A model generated the notes under the pieces. The model searched no databases. It had not been told where the DNA came from and saw only the letters and a program-made list of their open reading frames with translations. A program made the translations under genes and the position numbers. From Moraxellaceae bacterium AER2_44_116 (GTDB taxonomy: Bacteria; Pseudomonadota; Gammaproteobacteria; Pseudomonadales; Moraxellaceae): a stretch of DNA of 64,000 nt. This document shows, one piece after another, positions 8,601-17,405 of this stretch. How positions within the stretch are numbered: the stretch's first letter is position 1; every line of letters begins with the position of its first letter. Location: positions 190,646 through 254,645 of the forward strand of contig VIAD01000005.1 of NCBI GenBank assembly GCA_006546595.1, written 5' to 3'.

Positions 8601-11600
8601 TACGGAACTGGCCAAACTACGATACATTTGCGCATCGGCTTCACTGGCATTAATCTGCCGTAACGTCACGCCACTGTGTGTACCTGCTAACTCAAACACG
8701 CGATTGGCAAGATGTCGATCTTGGTATTTATCGACTAAAGCCAAACACGATTCTTTGCTTTCTGTTGCGCCAAAAACCCAATCAATAGTGGCTGATTGTT
8801 CGGGCTCAAGCGTGATTAAACAGCGAATGGCGACGATGGGGTCAAGTACCGAACCTTGTGTTCCTGAGAGGCTATTATTGCTGGCTAAAACCTGTGGCAA
8901 GGCTAGTGTGCGACCACGGCCAATAAAACGCATCCGATCCGTTTCGTAAGACACTTCGCCCAATTGTGTGCCATTCGCCGCCATCAAATGAAACATCCAC
9001 GGCGTGTGTTCACCCAATGAGCGCGGGCGGCGTGTGCACAAAATGGCGCGACTCGCGGCCATAATTTCGGTCTGCACAAACAAATTACCAAAGGACGGTT
9101 GCACATTATCGGCAGCGGGTAATGCCAGTACCACTTCGGCATAACTAGTGACTTCAATGGTGCGGCGAATGGACGAACGATTGGTGACTTTCAGCCGCCG
9201 AAGTTCAATATCATCTTCAGGAGAAACCACAATTTCACTGTAAGTTTCTATGTCATTATCCCGACGACGAAACTCTGCCCTACCCTCCGAAAACATCGCC
9301 GCATAACTACTGGCACGTTTTAGTGTCGGCTGATGGGCTGCTGACCAAAAATCACCACTGATGACATCACGCAGGTACAAAAACGTGCCCCAATTGTCAC
9401 AGGTACTATCTTCTCGCCAGCGTGTAACCGCTAAATCGCGCCAACGACTATAGCCACCACCCGCATTGGTGAGCATGACGTGATAACGACCATTGGATAA
9501 TAATTGCACTTCGGGAATCGGCGTATCAGCAACAATCATGGCCTGAACTGAAGGACTGGTCGCGTCTAAAAAGTCTTGGCCAGCCAAAGGTTCACTGATG
9601 TCTTGATGAATAATCGCTGTTTTAGGAATACGTTCCTGCAATAACAATAACGAGGCTTGAATCAAAGGGTCAGACTCAAATCGTCGCTGCATCGGCCGAT
9701 TTAGTAATAAATGACCAATGGCAATCAAACTCATCCCTTGATGATGTGCCATAAACGATTGCACAACGACACCCGTTTGCCCACGCGCTAAACGCGATGG
9801 CGTATAGTCAATCGCTTCATAAAAGCCATAACGGCCATCTAAACCTAAAGCGGCGAGCCGTTGCAGATTTTCGCAAGCCGCTTCGGGTTCTACCATTAAC
9901 GCCAATGCTGAGGCATAAGGCGCAACCACAGAATCCTCAGACAAGCCGCGCTTTAAGCCTAAATCGGGAGTACCAAAGGCATGATAACGATAATTAAGAC
10001 TAGCATCGACGGCATTGTAACCCGACTCAGAAACGCCCCAAGGCAAACCGCGTTGATTGCCGTGAGCAATTTGACGTGCTACCGCCGCGCGACAGGTCTG
10101 TTCTAATAATGAGCCTTGATAACTAGGCGTCACCAACATCGGCATCAAATATTCAAACATAGAGCCGCTCCATGACATCAAAATCGGCTCACCTCCCGCT
10201 GTCGTTAACAAACGTCCTAAGGCAAACCAACTGTCTTGCGGTAACTGGCCTTGAGCAATGGCAACAAAGGTGGATAATCGCGCTTCGGAAGCTAATAAAT
10301 CGTAGTAACTGGTATCACGCCGTGACTCATCGACGTTATAACCAATGGCCAGTAAATGCCGTGTTTTCACATAGAGAAGACCGTATTCCATCAGTGCAAA
10401 ATCAGCCGCCTGTCGCGCCAATTTTTCTACCGTTAATAAGCGTATCTTGGCGCGCTCACTGGCTAATACCAGTCGCTGGCGTTGTGTACTTAACCAATCT
10501 TGCTGCACTTTATTTAACTTTTCTTGACTACAAACATCCAAGATTGGCAACCAACGTACAGCCAACGTCGACAGTCCATTCAATGTTGGGATGTGGTCGA
10601 GTTCGGCACAGGCCGCTAATTCAGGTGAAGCAACAGCGATATCTAACCACGGCACTAAAAAGACCAATTCCTCTTGTGCTACCTGACATTGTCTTAACAG
10701 GTTATTCGCCCATTCTTTGCCTTCCACAGCCATATCAACAGGAAGGTCTACCACTAAGGCAAGGCCATATCCACATAAATCGTCTAAAGCCAATCCTGTT
10801 TTAACCAGCGACATCGGAGGCCGAGCGCAACATTCGACTAATAGAGTTTCTAAGTGAGTAAAGACGGCAGGAGGGGTGTCAGGAAGAAAATCGCGCAGGA
10901 CGTTAAAGGTATCACTCAAGCCAACAAACAAGCGATCGGAGATAATAGGCTGATCGGCAACAGCAAGTAGCCCCATACGCAAGGTCAACAAATGACCTGC
11001 TAGATTGCCACTATCGACGGCAGAAATATAACGTGGCGGCAATGGCTGTAAGGTTTGGGTATCGTACCAATTATAAAAATGTCCTTGATGACGCTCTAAG
11101 CGTGACATGGTCAAAAACGCATTCTCGGTGCGCGTTAACAAGGACGTTAGTGGAATATAACCAAAATCATAAGCCGATAAATTCGCCAACAAGGCCAAAC
11201 CTAAATTCGTCGGTGACGTCCGATGGGCAATGACGGAACAGGGACTTTCTTGAAAGTTATCAGGCGGCAACCAATTATCTTCGGCAACAACAAACTTCTC
11301 AAAGAAATCCCACGTTTTGCGCGACATTCTGCGTAAAAACAGCACTTGCTCGCTACTGAGCACCACTTCTCGCCGCGCGATGGGCTGACTCATCCACCAA
11401 ACAAGGGCAGGTGCAGCCAACCATAAACACAAAAATGGTAACATCACCCAGAAATGGCTCATACCAAATTTGCCAATCACCAGTGTGATGAGCGCAGCAA
11501 ACGGAGTGATCCACATCATACGGTAAGTCGTAAGAAGCGTGGTTTTTGAGGGCGATGAATGCGTTGATATGCGCCACTCTAATAAGCCTTGATGCGTCAC

Positions 11601-14411
11601 TATCATGCGCCACAGCGAGCGCAAAATCGCCTCTAGGCTAAACAAGGCTTCATGCGGTAAACAGGCCAAACGAAAGCCTGCTTGCGCCAAATGCCGTCCT
11701 GCCGTGGTCATCACCGTCGTCAAATGCTGCGCGAGGACAATATCATGCGGCTTACGCAACAGTTCATAGATCGTCATAAACGTCGGGGGAAGCAGAAAAA
11801 CTCCGACCAACGCCAATGTCCACCAACCCGCTTGGGGTAATAAACACCAACCCGTCAGTAACAACAGCATCATCGCCGCAGAAACTAAACTTCGGCGTAA
11901 ATTATCCAATATTTTCCAACGCGATAATGTGGATAAAGGATTGACAACGCTTGAGCCAGTCGGGCTAGGCACTCGCGGTAACAACCAGTGGAGAATCTGC
12001 CAATCACCACGAATCCAGCGGGATTGCCGACCGACATCGGTCATATAACGTGTCGGATGTTCTTCATACAGGTGCAAATCACTTAATAATCCTGAGCGCG
12101 CATAACACCCTTCTAACAAATCGTGACTCAAAATTTGATTATCGGGAAAACGTCCTTTTAATGCCTGCTCAAAGGCATCCACATCATAAATACCTTTACC
12201 AATAAACGAACCTTCGCCAAATACATCTTGGTAGACGTTAGACACGGAGCGCGTGTATGGGTCAATACCTGACTCACCGCCAAACAATTGCGCATAGGGA
12301 GAACGACTTGCACCAGCAAGGCTGGAAGCCATACGCGGTTGCATAATGCCGTAACCTGCTGTTACGCGTTGGTGTTGCTCATCAAAGCGCGGTTGATTCA
12401 GTGGATGTGCCATCGCCGCAACAAATTGCCGAGCGGACTCTCGTGACAGTTGTGTATCGGTATCGAGCGTGATGACATATTTGACCTGTCGCAGTATGTG
12501 TAAATCACCGAAAATCAATGAAAAACACTCTTCGCCTTCACCCCGCAACAAGCGATTAAGCGCGGCTAATTTGCCCCGTTTACGTTCATAACCCATCCAT
12601 AATTGGTCTGCCGATTCCCATCGACGTGGCCGATGAAAGAGAAAAAATCGATCGACTCCTGTACCTCTATATTGCTCATTAAGCCGTTCAATTCCCGCCC
12701 TTGCCTGTTTCACTAACGCCGCATCGCCGTCTTGTACTTCTTCTTTGGCATCCAAAAAATCTGTCAATAAAGCAAAATGCAGATACTCATCTCGATTGCC
12801 TAAAAACCTGACTTCTAAAGCATCCAGTAACTCGGTGACCGTATCAACGCAATCCAACATCGTCGGAATGACCAGTAAAGTTCGCCGATTAGCGGGCAAA
12901 CCTTCGCTAAAATCCATACGCGGTAAACGTTCAGGCGCGATGATTAATGTCGCCAACCATCCCGTCAATGCTGAGGCTAATTGACTACTTGGCAATAACA
13001 ACAAACAAGACAACAGCATTAAACGCCAACCTGCTACGCCTTCTGCACTCGCTAACATGGCAATGACTGAAGTAAACACTAAGGTCATAAACAGAATACT
13101 GCCTAAATATAATGTTAGCGGAAACTGACTGATCTTTCGTTGCAAAGAATGAGCGACTGGCAAACGCATGGCCGCTAGCGTTTCTAATTGCGCCAAACCT
13201 TCGCCTATCAAATAAAACCCCACGTGCGCCGCAGGATCGTCGCCACTGGCATGAGGCAGTGCTAGATTTATTGCCGTACGAGCAACTTCACTTTCTGACA
13301 ACAGGCTGTATTTAGCTATGCCCGCAACCACATGGCGATAATGGTCACGAGTGGCAAAATCCATCGCACCGTAAATACCGCCAACATCCTCACGTAGCAC
13401 CTGCTCGACAAAACTGACTTTTTCGACAAATTCGCCCCAATCAATCGCTCCTAAGGAGCGCAAACTACCAATGGTATTGCTAATCGACACCTGTTCCGAT
13501 GCCTGCTGTTGGTTTTCCGCCAACACCATCTGCTCAATGGTTTGGTTAGCCTCGGCCAGACGTTGTTCTATCCACGTCAACGGCAACGCTAACGAAGGCC
13601 CATGCCCTTTTAATTGACGTGCCAATTCGGCAACAAATGAACTGACCATTGGCGGACGCGAGCGCGCCATATCAGCAATCACCAGAATTAAACTTTTGGG
13701 ATCGTTTTCCGCAACCTCCATCATTCTTTTTGCCCAATCTTGCGCTTGATTCAGATGGGTTCTCGCCGTCATCACGCGTACACCAACACGGCGCAAATTT
13801 TCGATCAATGCTAACCGTAACATAATGGGAATAGCCCATAATTCCCCTAACATTAAAGGAGTTACCGATTGATAAGCCATGATATAACGATCAAGTGTTT
13901 CAACATCAACACGGCCATCGCCATGAGAAATGGCTTCTAAAGCAATGTCATAGACACGTGGCAAATGACAAGAAGCACCTGCGGCAAGTCGTGGCAATTC
14001 CTGACTGTAGCCTTTAGGTAAATGTTTTTTAGCGGTGCGAATTTGTTCTTCAATCAGATAAAAATTATCTAACAACCACTCGCCTGCGGGTGCTATCCGT
14101 CGTTTCGCGGTAATCGTTGAGGTCAGCAGAGTGCAGGTTTCAAAAATGATAATTTCATTGTCATCCAATCGTTTCAGCAAACGATCAGGTTGTTTAGATT
14201 GTGCTAATTGATGCTGAGTTGCCAACCATTTACCGTGTTGCTCCATTTGCGAATCACTAAACAAGTCCGCTCGTAATGGTGTTTGATCGTCAGTCTCAGG
14301 AGGGTTCGCGCAAGGCTCTTGACCGAAAGCGAGCTGCATAATGGATTTTTTAAGACGACTTGACCGCTCAAATACGGTAGTACTTCTCATCGTGGGTTTG
14401 GGAGTTTTCAA
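5646..14411 (-). CDS. ndvB: Cyclic beta-1,2-glucan synthase (NdvB/ChvB type), 2921 aa
   Basis: A very large inner-membrane enzyme that builds and cyclises beta-1,2-glucans from UDP-glucose; the length is close to rhizobial NdvB/ChvB (about 2,800-2,900 aa). In order: an N-terminal region; membrane helices near 435-510; a GT84 glycosyltransferase with L-D-T-D-T-Q near 650, S-H-D-L-L-E-G and a QxxRW-type R-Q-S-R-W-I-R near 794; more membrane helices near 840-880 and 965-1005; a glucoamylase-like (GH144-type) domain from about 1030 to 1560, ending near H-H-Q-G-M-S; two GH94-type beta-sandwich regions near 1630-1700 and 2110-2200; and a C-terminal GH94 phosphorylase domain with G-D-W-N-D-G-M near 2590 carrying the catalytic Asp. 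The start is TTG at 14411, preceded by AAAGAG; an ATG at 14390 lacks a ribosome site. The gene is unbroken and coupled to pgi. Confidence 0.95.
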   Translation of the reverse strand: MKTPKPTMRSTTVFERSSRLKKSIMQLAFGQEPCANPPETDDQTPLRADLFSDSQMEQHGKWLATQHQLAQSKQPDRLLKRLDDNEIIIFETCTLLTSTITAKRRIAPAGEWLLDNFYLIEEQIRTAKKHLPKGYSQELPRLAAGASCHLPRVYDIALEAISHGDGRVDVETLDRYIMAYQSVTPLMLGELWAIPIMLRLALIENLRRVGVRVMTARTHLNQAQDWAKRMMEVAENDPKSLILVIADMARSRPPMVSSFVAELARQLKGHGPSLALPLTWIEQRLAEANQTIEQMVLAENQQQASEQVSISNTIGSLRSLGAIDWGEFVEKVSFVEQVLREDVGGIYGAMDFATRDHYRHVVAGIAKYSLLSESEVARTAINLALPHASGDDPAAHVGFYLIGEGLAQLETLAAMRLPVAHSLQRKISQFPLTLYLGSILFMTLVFTSVIAMLASAEGVAGWRLMLLSCLLLLPSSQLASALTGWLATLIIAPERLPRMDFSEGLPANRRTLLVIPTMLDCVDTVTELLDALEVRFLGNRDEYLHFALLTDFLDAKEEVQDGDAALVKQARAGIERLNEQYRGTGVDRFFLFHRPRRWESADQLWMGYERKRGKLAALNRLLRGEGEECFSLIFGDLHILRQVKYVITLDTDTQLSRESARQFVAAMAHPLNQPRFDEQHQRVTAGYGIMQPRMASSLAGASRSPYAQLFGGESGIDPYTRSVSNVYQDVFGEGSFIGKGIYDVDAFEQALKGRFPDNQILSHDLLEGCYARSGLLSDLHLYEEHPTRYMTDVGRQSRWIRGDWQILHWLLPRVPSPTGSSVVNPLSTLSRWKILDNLRRSLVSAAMMLLLLTGWCLLPQAGWWTLALVGVFLLPPTFMTIYELLRKPHDIVLAQHLTTVMTTAGRHLAQAGFRLACLPHEALFSLEAILRSLWRMIVTHQGLLEWRISTHSSPSKTTLLTTYRMMWITPFAALITLVIGKFGMSHFWVMLPFLCLWLAAPALVWWMSQPIARREVVLSSEQVLFLRRMSRKTWDFFEKFVVAEDNWLPPDNFQESPCSVIAHRTSPTNLGLALLANLSAYDFGYIPLTSLLTRTENAFLTMSRLERHQGHFYNWYDTQTLQPLPPRYISAVDSGNLAGHLLTLRMGLLAVADQPIISDRLFVGLSDTFNVLRDFLPDTPPAVFTHLETLLVECCARPPMSLVKTGLALDDLCGYGLALVVDLPVDMAVEGKEWANNLLRQCQVAQEELVFLVPWLDIAVASPELAACAELDHIPTLNGLSTLAVRWLPILDVCSQEKLNKVQQDWLSTQRQRLVLASERAKIRLLTVEKLARQAADFALMEYGLLYVKTRHLLAIGYNVDESRRDTSYYDLLASEARLSTFVAIAQGQLPQDSWFALGRLLTTAGGEPILMSWSGSMFEYLMPMLVTPSYQGSLLEQTCRAAVARQIAHGNQRGLPWGVSESGYNAVDASLNYRYHAFGTPDLGLKRGLSEDSVVAPYASALALMVEPEAACENLQRLAALGLDGRYGFYEAIDYTPSRLARGQTGVVVQSFMAHHQGMSLIAIGHLLLNRPMQRRFESDPLIQASLLLLQERIPKTAIIHQDISEPLAGQDFLDATSPSVQAMIVADTPIPEVQLLSNGRYHVMLTNAGGGYSRWRDLAVTRWREDSTCDNWGTFLYLRDVISGDFWSAAHQPTLKRASSYAAMFSEGRAEFRRRDNDIETYSEIVVSPEDDIELRRLKVTNRSSIRRTIEVTSYAEVVLALPAADNVQPSFGNLFVQTEIMAASRAILCTRRPRSLGEHTPWMFHLMAANGTQLGEVSYETDRMRFIGRGRTLALPQVLASNNSLSGTQGSVLDPIVAIRCLITLEPEQSATIDWVFGATESKESCLALVDKYQDRHLANRVFELAGTHSGVTLRQINASEADAQMYRSLASSVLYANASLRADASLLRQNRRGQSGLWGYAISGDLPIVLLKIADTSHIDLAHQLIQCHAYWRLKGLTVDLVIWNEDHAGYRQQLQEQILALITTGSEIHHIDRAGGIFVRSAEQISHEDRILLQSVARAIITDTGGTLEEQLRRQDFPIKKVPRLTIARSHRIDPPADSAQPEPNLILANNLGGFSADGREYIITSTQTQRTPLPWVNVLANADFGTVITESGQAYTWSENAHEFRLTPWSDDAVSASGGEAMYLRDEENGHFWSPTPLPCSGAMPYRTRHGFGYSVFEHTAGGIHSELWVYVDIKESVKFSVLKIRNGSGRTRRLSATNYIEWVLGDLRPKSAMHIVTEYESDSGALLASNAYNNEFEGRVAFLAVGDVPHTVTADRTEFLGRNGCIANPDALSRAQLSGRVGAGLDPCAAIQVPFELADGQEREIVFCLGAGRDMDTARDLLHRLNEPKSAEIALQKVQQFWRNTLDVLHIETPNPELNVLTNGWLVYQTLACRLWARSGFYQSGGAFGFRDQLQDAMALVNLEPQLLRAQLLLCASRQYPEGDVQHWWHPPMGRGVRTRCSDDYLWLPLAACRYVSCTGDVAILSEETHFLEGRLLDAEEESYYDLPHCSRERASLYQHCVRALRHGLRFGEHGLPLMGSGDWNDGMNLVGIEGKGESVWLGFFLYDVLNAFADIATGQHDVAFAKECQEQAAQLKRHLAEHAWDGAWYRRAWFDDGTPLGSSVNPECSIDSIAQSWSVLSGGGDVERSRQAMDSLDTRLVRREAGLVQLLDPPFDKSAMNPGYIKGYVAGVRENGGQYTHAAIWAAMAFAKLGDNARAWELLGLINPLYHSRDSQSVAIYKAEPYVVAADVYAVAPHTGRGGWTWYTGSAGWLYRLITESLLGLNRQADQLTITPCLPKDWPSCAINYRYGQTLYRIVVKQLAVNDRKRLPILLLDGVQQSGDVVTLIDDQKEHYIDLRLYLASDGQREDSI

Positions 14412-14518
14412 TAGAAGCTCTTTGTAAGAATGCCGCGCTTTGAGGCTTAGGCATTGTTACATTGAGGAGCGAATTTGGTCTGTTCGGTAGAGTACGGAGT
14501 GCTTAACTAAAACTGCAA

Positions 14519-15580
14519 TCATAGGGATGCAAAAATATCAGCAAACATTTGATGATGTTGACTAAACGCCGCCAAAATCACTGGATCAAAGTGCTGAGGA
14601 TGCGTTCGACCATCACCACGAGTAATAATCTCTACTGCGGTTTTATGATCAAAAGCAGCTTTGTACGGACGCTTACTGCGTAGCGCATCATAAACATCAC
14701 AAATATTCATAATCCGCGCCGATAAAGGAATTTCCTCACCTTGCTTGCCCGCAGGATAGCCGCCTCCATCCCAACGCTCATGATGATTCAGGGCTATTTC
14801 CGATCCCATATTGAGATAGCGTGATTTACTATTGCCCAGAATTTTTGCACCCATTGCCGCATGGCTTTTCATGATCTCCCACTCATCAGGTGTAAAACCA
14901 CTGGGCTTGAGTAAAATACGGTCAGGAATCCCTATTTTGCCAATATCGTGCATTGGACTGGCAATAAATATTTCATCGGCAAACACCTCATCCATGCCTA
15001 ATATTTTTGCTAATTCACGGCTGTAATAACTAATACGTTGGACATGAGCTCCTGTATCTTCATCTTTATGTTCGGCGGCGCGAGTCATGGTAAAAATAGT
15101 ATCCAAATAACTCTCATGCAATTCCGCTGTTCTTTCGTGTACCCGTTGCTCTAGAAGGTCGTTATAGGATTGCAAGGTTTTATGCAACGATCGTACTTCT
15201 AACATATTGTGTACACGTGCCAGTACTTCTGCTAGTTCAAACGGTTTGGTGACGAAATCCTTAGCCCCCACATTCAGCGCGTGCAATTTATGATGCGGTT
15301 GTGCGGTGATCACGAGGACAGGCAAATAGGCGTTGGGTTGTGCTTCTCTCAGTTGCGCCATGACATCAAAGCCATCCATATTGGGCATTTGCAAGTCAAG
15401 GAGAATCAAATCATAGTTATTTGTCAGGTGTAACTCAGCAACCTCTTGTGAATCCGTCGTTGATGTCAACCGTACATAGCCCACATTCGCCAGCATGCGT
15501 TCAAGAAGCATGACATTAGCGGGCTGATCATCAACAATTAAGATGTTACTGTTGAGAATATCAATTAATGGAATCATCAT
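14519..15580 (-). CDS. Response regulator with HD-GYP domain (RpfG-like c-di-GMP phosphodiesterase)
   Basis: A cytoplasmic two-domain regulator of 353 residues. The N-terminal receiver domain has the acidic pair Asp17-Asp18 and the phosphoacceptor Asp62 in L-L-D-L-Q-M-P. A short helical linker leads to an HD-GYP domain. That domain shows H-D-I-G-K near 212 with I-G-I-P-D after it, and H-H-E-R-W-D-G-G-G-Y-P near 268, the residues expected of an active metal-dependent phosphodiesterase that hydrolyses cyclic-di-GMP. No partner histidine kinase is adjacent, so it is an orphan regulator here. The 295 bases upstream (15581-15875) hold no gene; apart from a TGACAT/ATGTCA inverted repeat (15815-15832) and the terminator below I see nothing there. 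Confidence 0.93.
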   Translation of the reverse strand: MMIPLIDILNSNILIVDDQPANVMLLERMLANVGYVRLTSTTDSQEVAELHLTNNYDLILLDLQMPNMDGFDVMAQLREAQPNAYLPVLVITAQPHHKLHALNVGAKDFVTKPFELAEVLARVHNMLEVRSLHKTLQSYNDLLEQRVHERTAELHESYLDTIFTMTRAAEHKDEDTGAHVQRISYYSRELAKILGMDEVFADEIFIASPMHDIGKIGIPDRILLKPSGFTPDEWEIMKSHAAMGAKILGNSKSRYLNMGSEIALNHHERWDGGGYPAGKQGEEIPLSARIMNICDVYDALRSKRPYKAAFDHKTAVEIITRGDGRTHPQHFDPVILAAFSQHHQMFADIFASL

Positions 15581-15833
15581 CGCCTCAATGTCAAGTAAGT
15601 TGTATGCGAGTGGCCACGCCCTACTTGATCAGAACAACAGGCAAGATAGCCTCTGCTAATGATGACAGTATCACTTAGTTTGATGAACGGTATGTCCGTT
15701 AAGACACATAGAGAGCTAATCGGCTTGTAACAAATCTAGTATTATCCGATGTTAGCCCGTTAGATAAGATGCGACCGTTGGACGCTTATGAGTGAATTTA
15801 TTGAATGGGCTTAGTGACATTGACAGATGTCAT

Positions 15834-15865
15834 AAAAAAATAAGGGCGAATAAATTCGCCCCTAC
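15834..15865 (-). terminator. Terminator of the acyl-CoA dehydrogenase gene, built from repeat family B (B1)
   Basis: Read leftward from the dehydrogenase stop codon: GTAGGGGCGAAT, its complement ATTCGCCC, then TTATTTTTTT. The palindrome GGGCGAAT/ATTCGCCC (15844-15861) is followed by a T-run on the minus strand, so this copy has the form of an intrinsic terminator. The same GTAGGGGCG/CGCCCCTAC sequence recurs at 21555-21605 and 31289-31357. Confidence 0.7.
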
Positions 15866-15875
15866 CTCACAAAAG

Positions 15876-17051
15876 TTAAATACTACGCGAAATTAACTCT
15901 TTCATAATCTCATTCGTACCACCGTAAATACGGTTAGCACGGGTATCAATGTACGCACGAGCTATCGGGTATTCCAGCATAAAGCCATAACCCCCGTGCA
16001 ACTGCACACACTCATCAACGACCTTACTCAACAAGTCAGAGACCCAGTATTTAGCCGCACAGGCCGCTTCCACACTTAATTCATTTTTTAAGACTTGTTC
16101 AATACAACGGTCAACAAAAACACGGGCAATTTGCGTTTCTGAGCGCAATTCCGCTAATTTGAAACGGGTATTTTGATACGCAGAAACGGGCTTACCAAAC
16201 ACTTTACGGTTTTTGACGTAATCCGCCGTATGAGCCAATGCGCTTTCTGCACCTGCTGCACAAATGACGGCAATCATCATTCGTTCCCATGCCAATTCTT
16301 TCATCAACATGATAAAGCCCATGCCTTCCATGCCTAACAAATTTGCTTTAGGAACTTTGACGTTGTTGAAAAACAACTCGCAGGTATCTTGGCCTTTCAT
16401 ACCAACTTTTTTCAGTGGTTTGCCTTTGCTAAAGCCTTCGCTATGAGCATCAACAATCAACAAGGAAATGTTTTGCGCGCCCTTTTCGCTGGTGCCTGTT
16501 TTAACAACCACTACCGCCATGTCGCACAGATAACCATTGGTAATAAAGATTTTTGAACCATTCAAAACATAATGATCGCCATTATCAATGGCGCGTGTTT
16601 GAACCGCTTGCAAATCTGAACCTGTACCGGGTTCAGTCATAGCAATCGCACCAACGACTTCACCTGTGGCCATTTTCGGTAGCCAATATTGCTTTTGTTC
16701 TTCATTACCAAAGTTATTAATGTAGTTGGCAACAATATCGGAATGCAAAGAAAAACCAGACGCGGAATCGCCTGCGCGGGCTTGTTCTTCCATCATCACC
16801 ACACTGTACAAACGATCAACATTCGAGCCGCCGTATTCTTCGGGCATTGTTGGGCACAATAACCCTAAGTCACCTGCTTTATTCCACAAACTGCGGTCTA
16901 AATGTTGTTGGTCTTCCCATTTCTCGTGGAACGGGGCAATTTCTTCTTCAAAAAAACGACGTGCAGTTTTACGGAATGCTTCATGGTCGCTATTAAACAA
17001 AGTACGCGGAATCATCGGGGCTAAATTGTCGGGAATATGCAAGTTACTCAA
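15876..17051 (-). CDS. Acyl-CoA dehydrogenase
   Basis: A 391-residue flavoprotein that oxidises acyl-CoA to trans-2-enoyl-CoA and passes electrons to ETF. The three family regions are present: an N-terminal helical domain; a beta domain with A-M-T-E-P-G-T-G-S-D near 135-145 and F-I-T-N-G; and a C-terminal helical domain with Q-L-H-G-G-Y-G-F and R-I-Y-G-G-T-N-E-I. In medium-chain enzymes the catalytic Glu lies in Y-E-G-T; here that residue is Gly. A Glu in A-W-E-R-M near 255 lies where long-chain and isovaleryl-CoA dehydrogenases keep theirs, so the enzyme probably belongs to that type. The substrate cannot be named. A TetR regulator is divergent upstream, but it pairs more naturally with the efflux gene after it. 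Confidence 0.92.
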   Translation of the reverse strand: MSNLHIPDNLAPMIPRTLFNSDHEAFRKTARRFFEEEIAPFHEKWEDQQHLDRSLWNKAGDLGLLCPTMPEEYGGSNVDRLYSVVMMEEQARAGDSASGFSLHSDIVANYINNFGNEEQKQYWLPKMATGEVVGAIAMTEPGTGSDLQAVQTRAIDNGDHYVLNGSKIFITNGYLCDMAVVVVKTGTSEKGAQNISLLIVDAHSEGFSKGKPLKKVGMKGQDTCELFFNNVKVPKANLLGMEGMGFIMLMKELAWERMMIAVICAAGAESALAHTADYVKNRKVFGKPVSAYQNTRFKLAELRSETQIARVFVDRCIEQVLKNELSVEAACAAKYWVSDLLSKVVDECVQLHGGYGFMLEYPIARAYIDTRANRIYGGTNEIMKELISRSI

Positions 17052-17072
17052 GGTGGCTCTCCTTTATTTTTA

Positions 17073-17169
17073 GGACTTACGCGGTTATCGCTTATTTGTT
17101 CACATTTCAGCCGCTTCAGGCGGCTTCATGTTCACAAAACACGCTAATCGCGGTGCGATGCGTAAGTCC
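17073..17169. repeat. Modular inverted repeat, family A, copy A2
   Basis: A 97-base element with perfect 10-bp ends, GGACTTACGC (17073-17082) and GCGTAAGTCC (17160-17169), and a strong inner hairpin AGCCGC, loop TTCAG, GCGGCT. It is the best-preserved copy. It begins 21 bases upstream of the acyl-CoA dehydrogenase start codon, so it would fall in that gene's leader or promoter region. No flanking direct repeat is evident. Confidence 0.88.
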
Positions 17170-17405
17170 AATTTACAATACGGACGTACAGTATGTATAA
17201 TAAATACCAATTATTACCCCTTTTCGTCAAGTCTTGATCACAACAAAACGACGAAGCTCAGCAAAAAACGGGGTTTAGACTGAATGAGCAAGCGTTTTTT
17301 ACGACAATTCCTCAAATTTGAACATTTTTTGCCTTAATCTCGCCGTGTATAGTTTTTTCAAAGACCTTAGGCGATTACAATAACAACAACGCTACTGGTG
17401 ACATC
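17170..17405. other. Divergent intergenic region between acyl-CoA dehydrogenase and TetR regulator
   Basis: Together with copy A2 this is a 354-base stretch without a gene. It must hold promoters for both flanking genes. ATACGGACGTACAGTAT around 17177-17193 is a partial palindrome (outer ATAC/GTAT plus two inner pairs) that could be a regulator operator, but the match is weak. A TATAGT hexamer at 17348-17353 could be the -10 element of the tetR promoter, with no good -35 seen. Nothing else is recognised. Confidence 0.3.

Noticed and set aside
10172..10804. A 210-codon rightward open frame inside the glucan synthase gene
   Set aside because: It is antisense to a strongly conserved part of ndvB, with unnatural composition, and is best explained as a coding shadow.
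17073..17169. Family A elements as ordinary MITEs (non-autonomous transposons)
   Set aside because: Perfect terminal repeats fit, but I saw no flanking target duplications at any copy and no transposase in the window. Not excluded, only unsupported; a hairpin reading explains the compensatory changes better.
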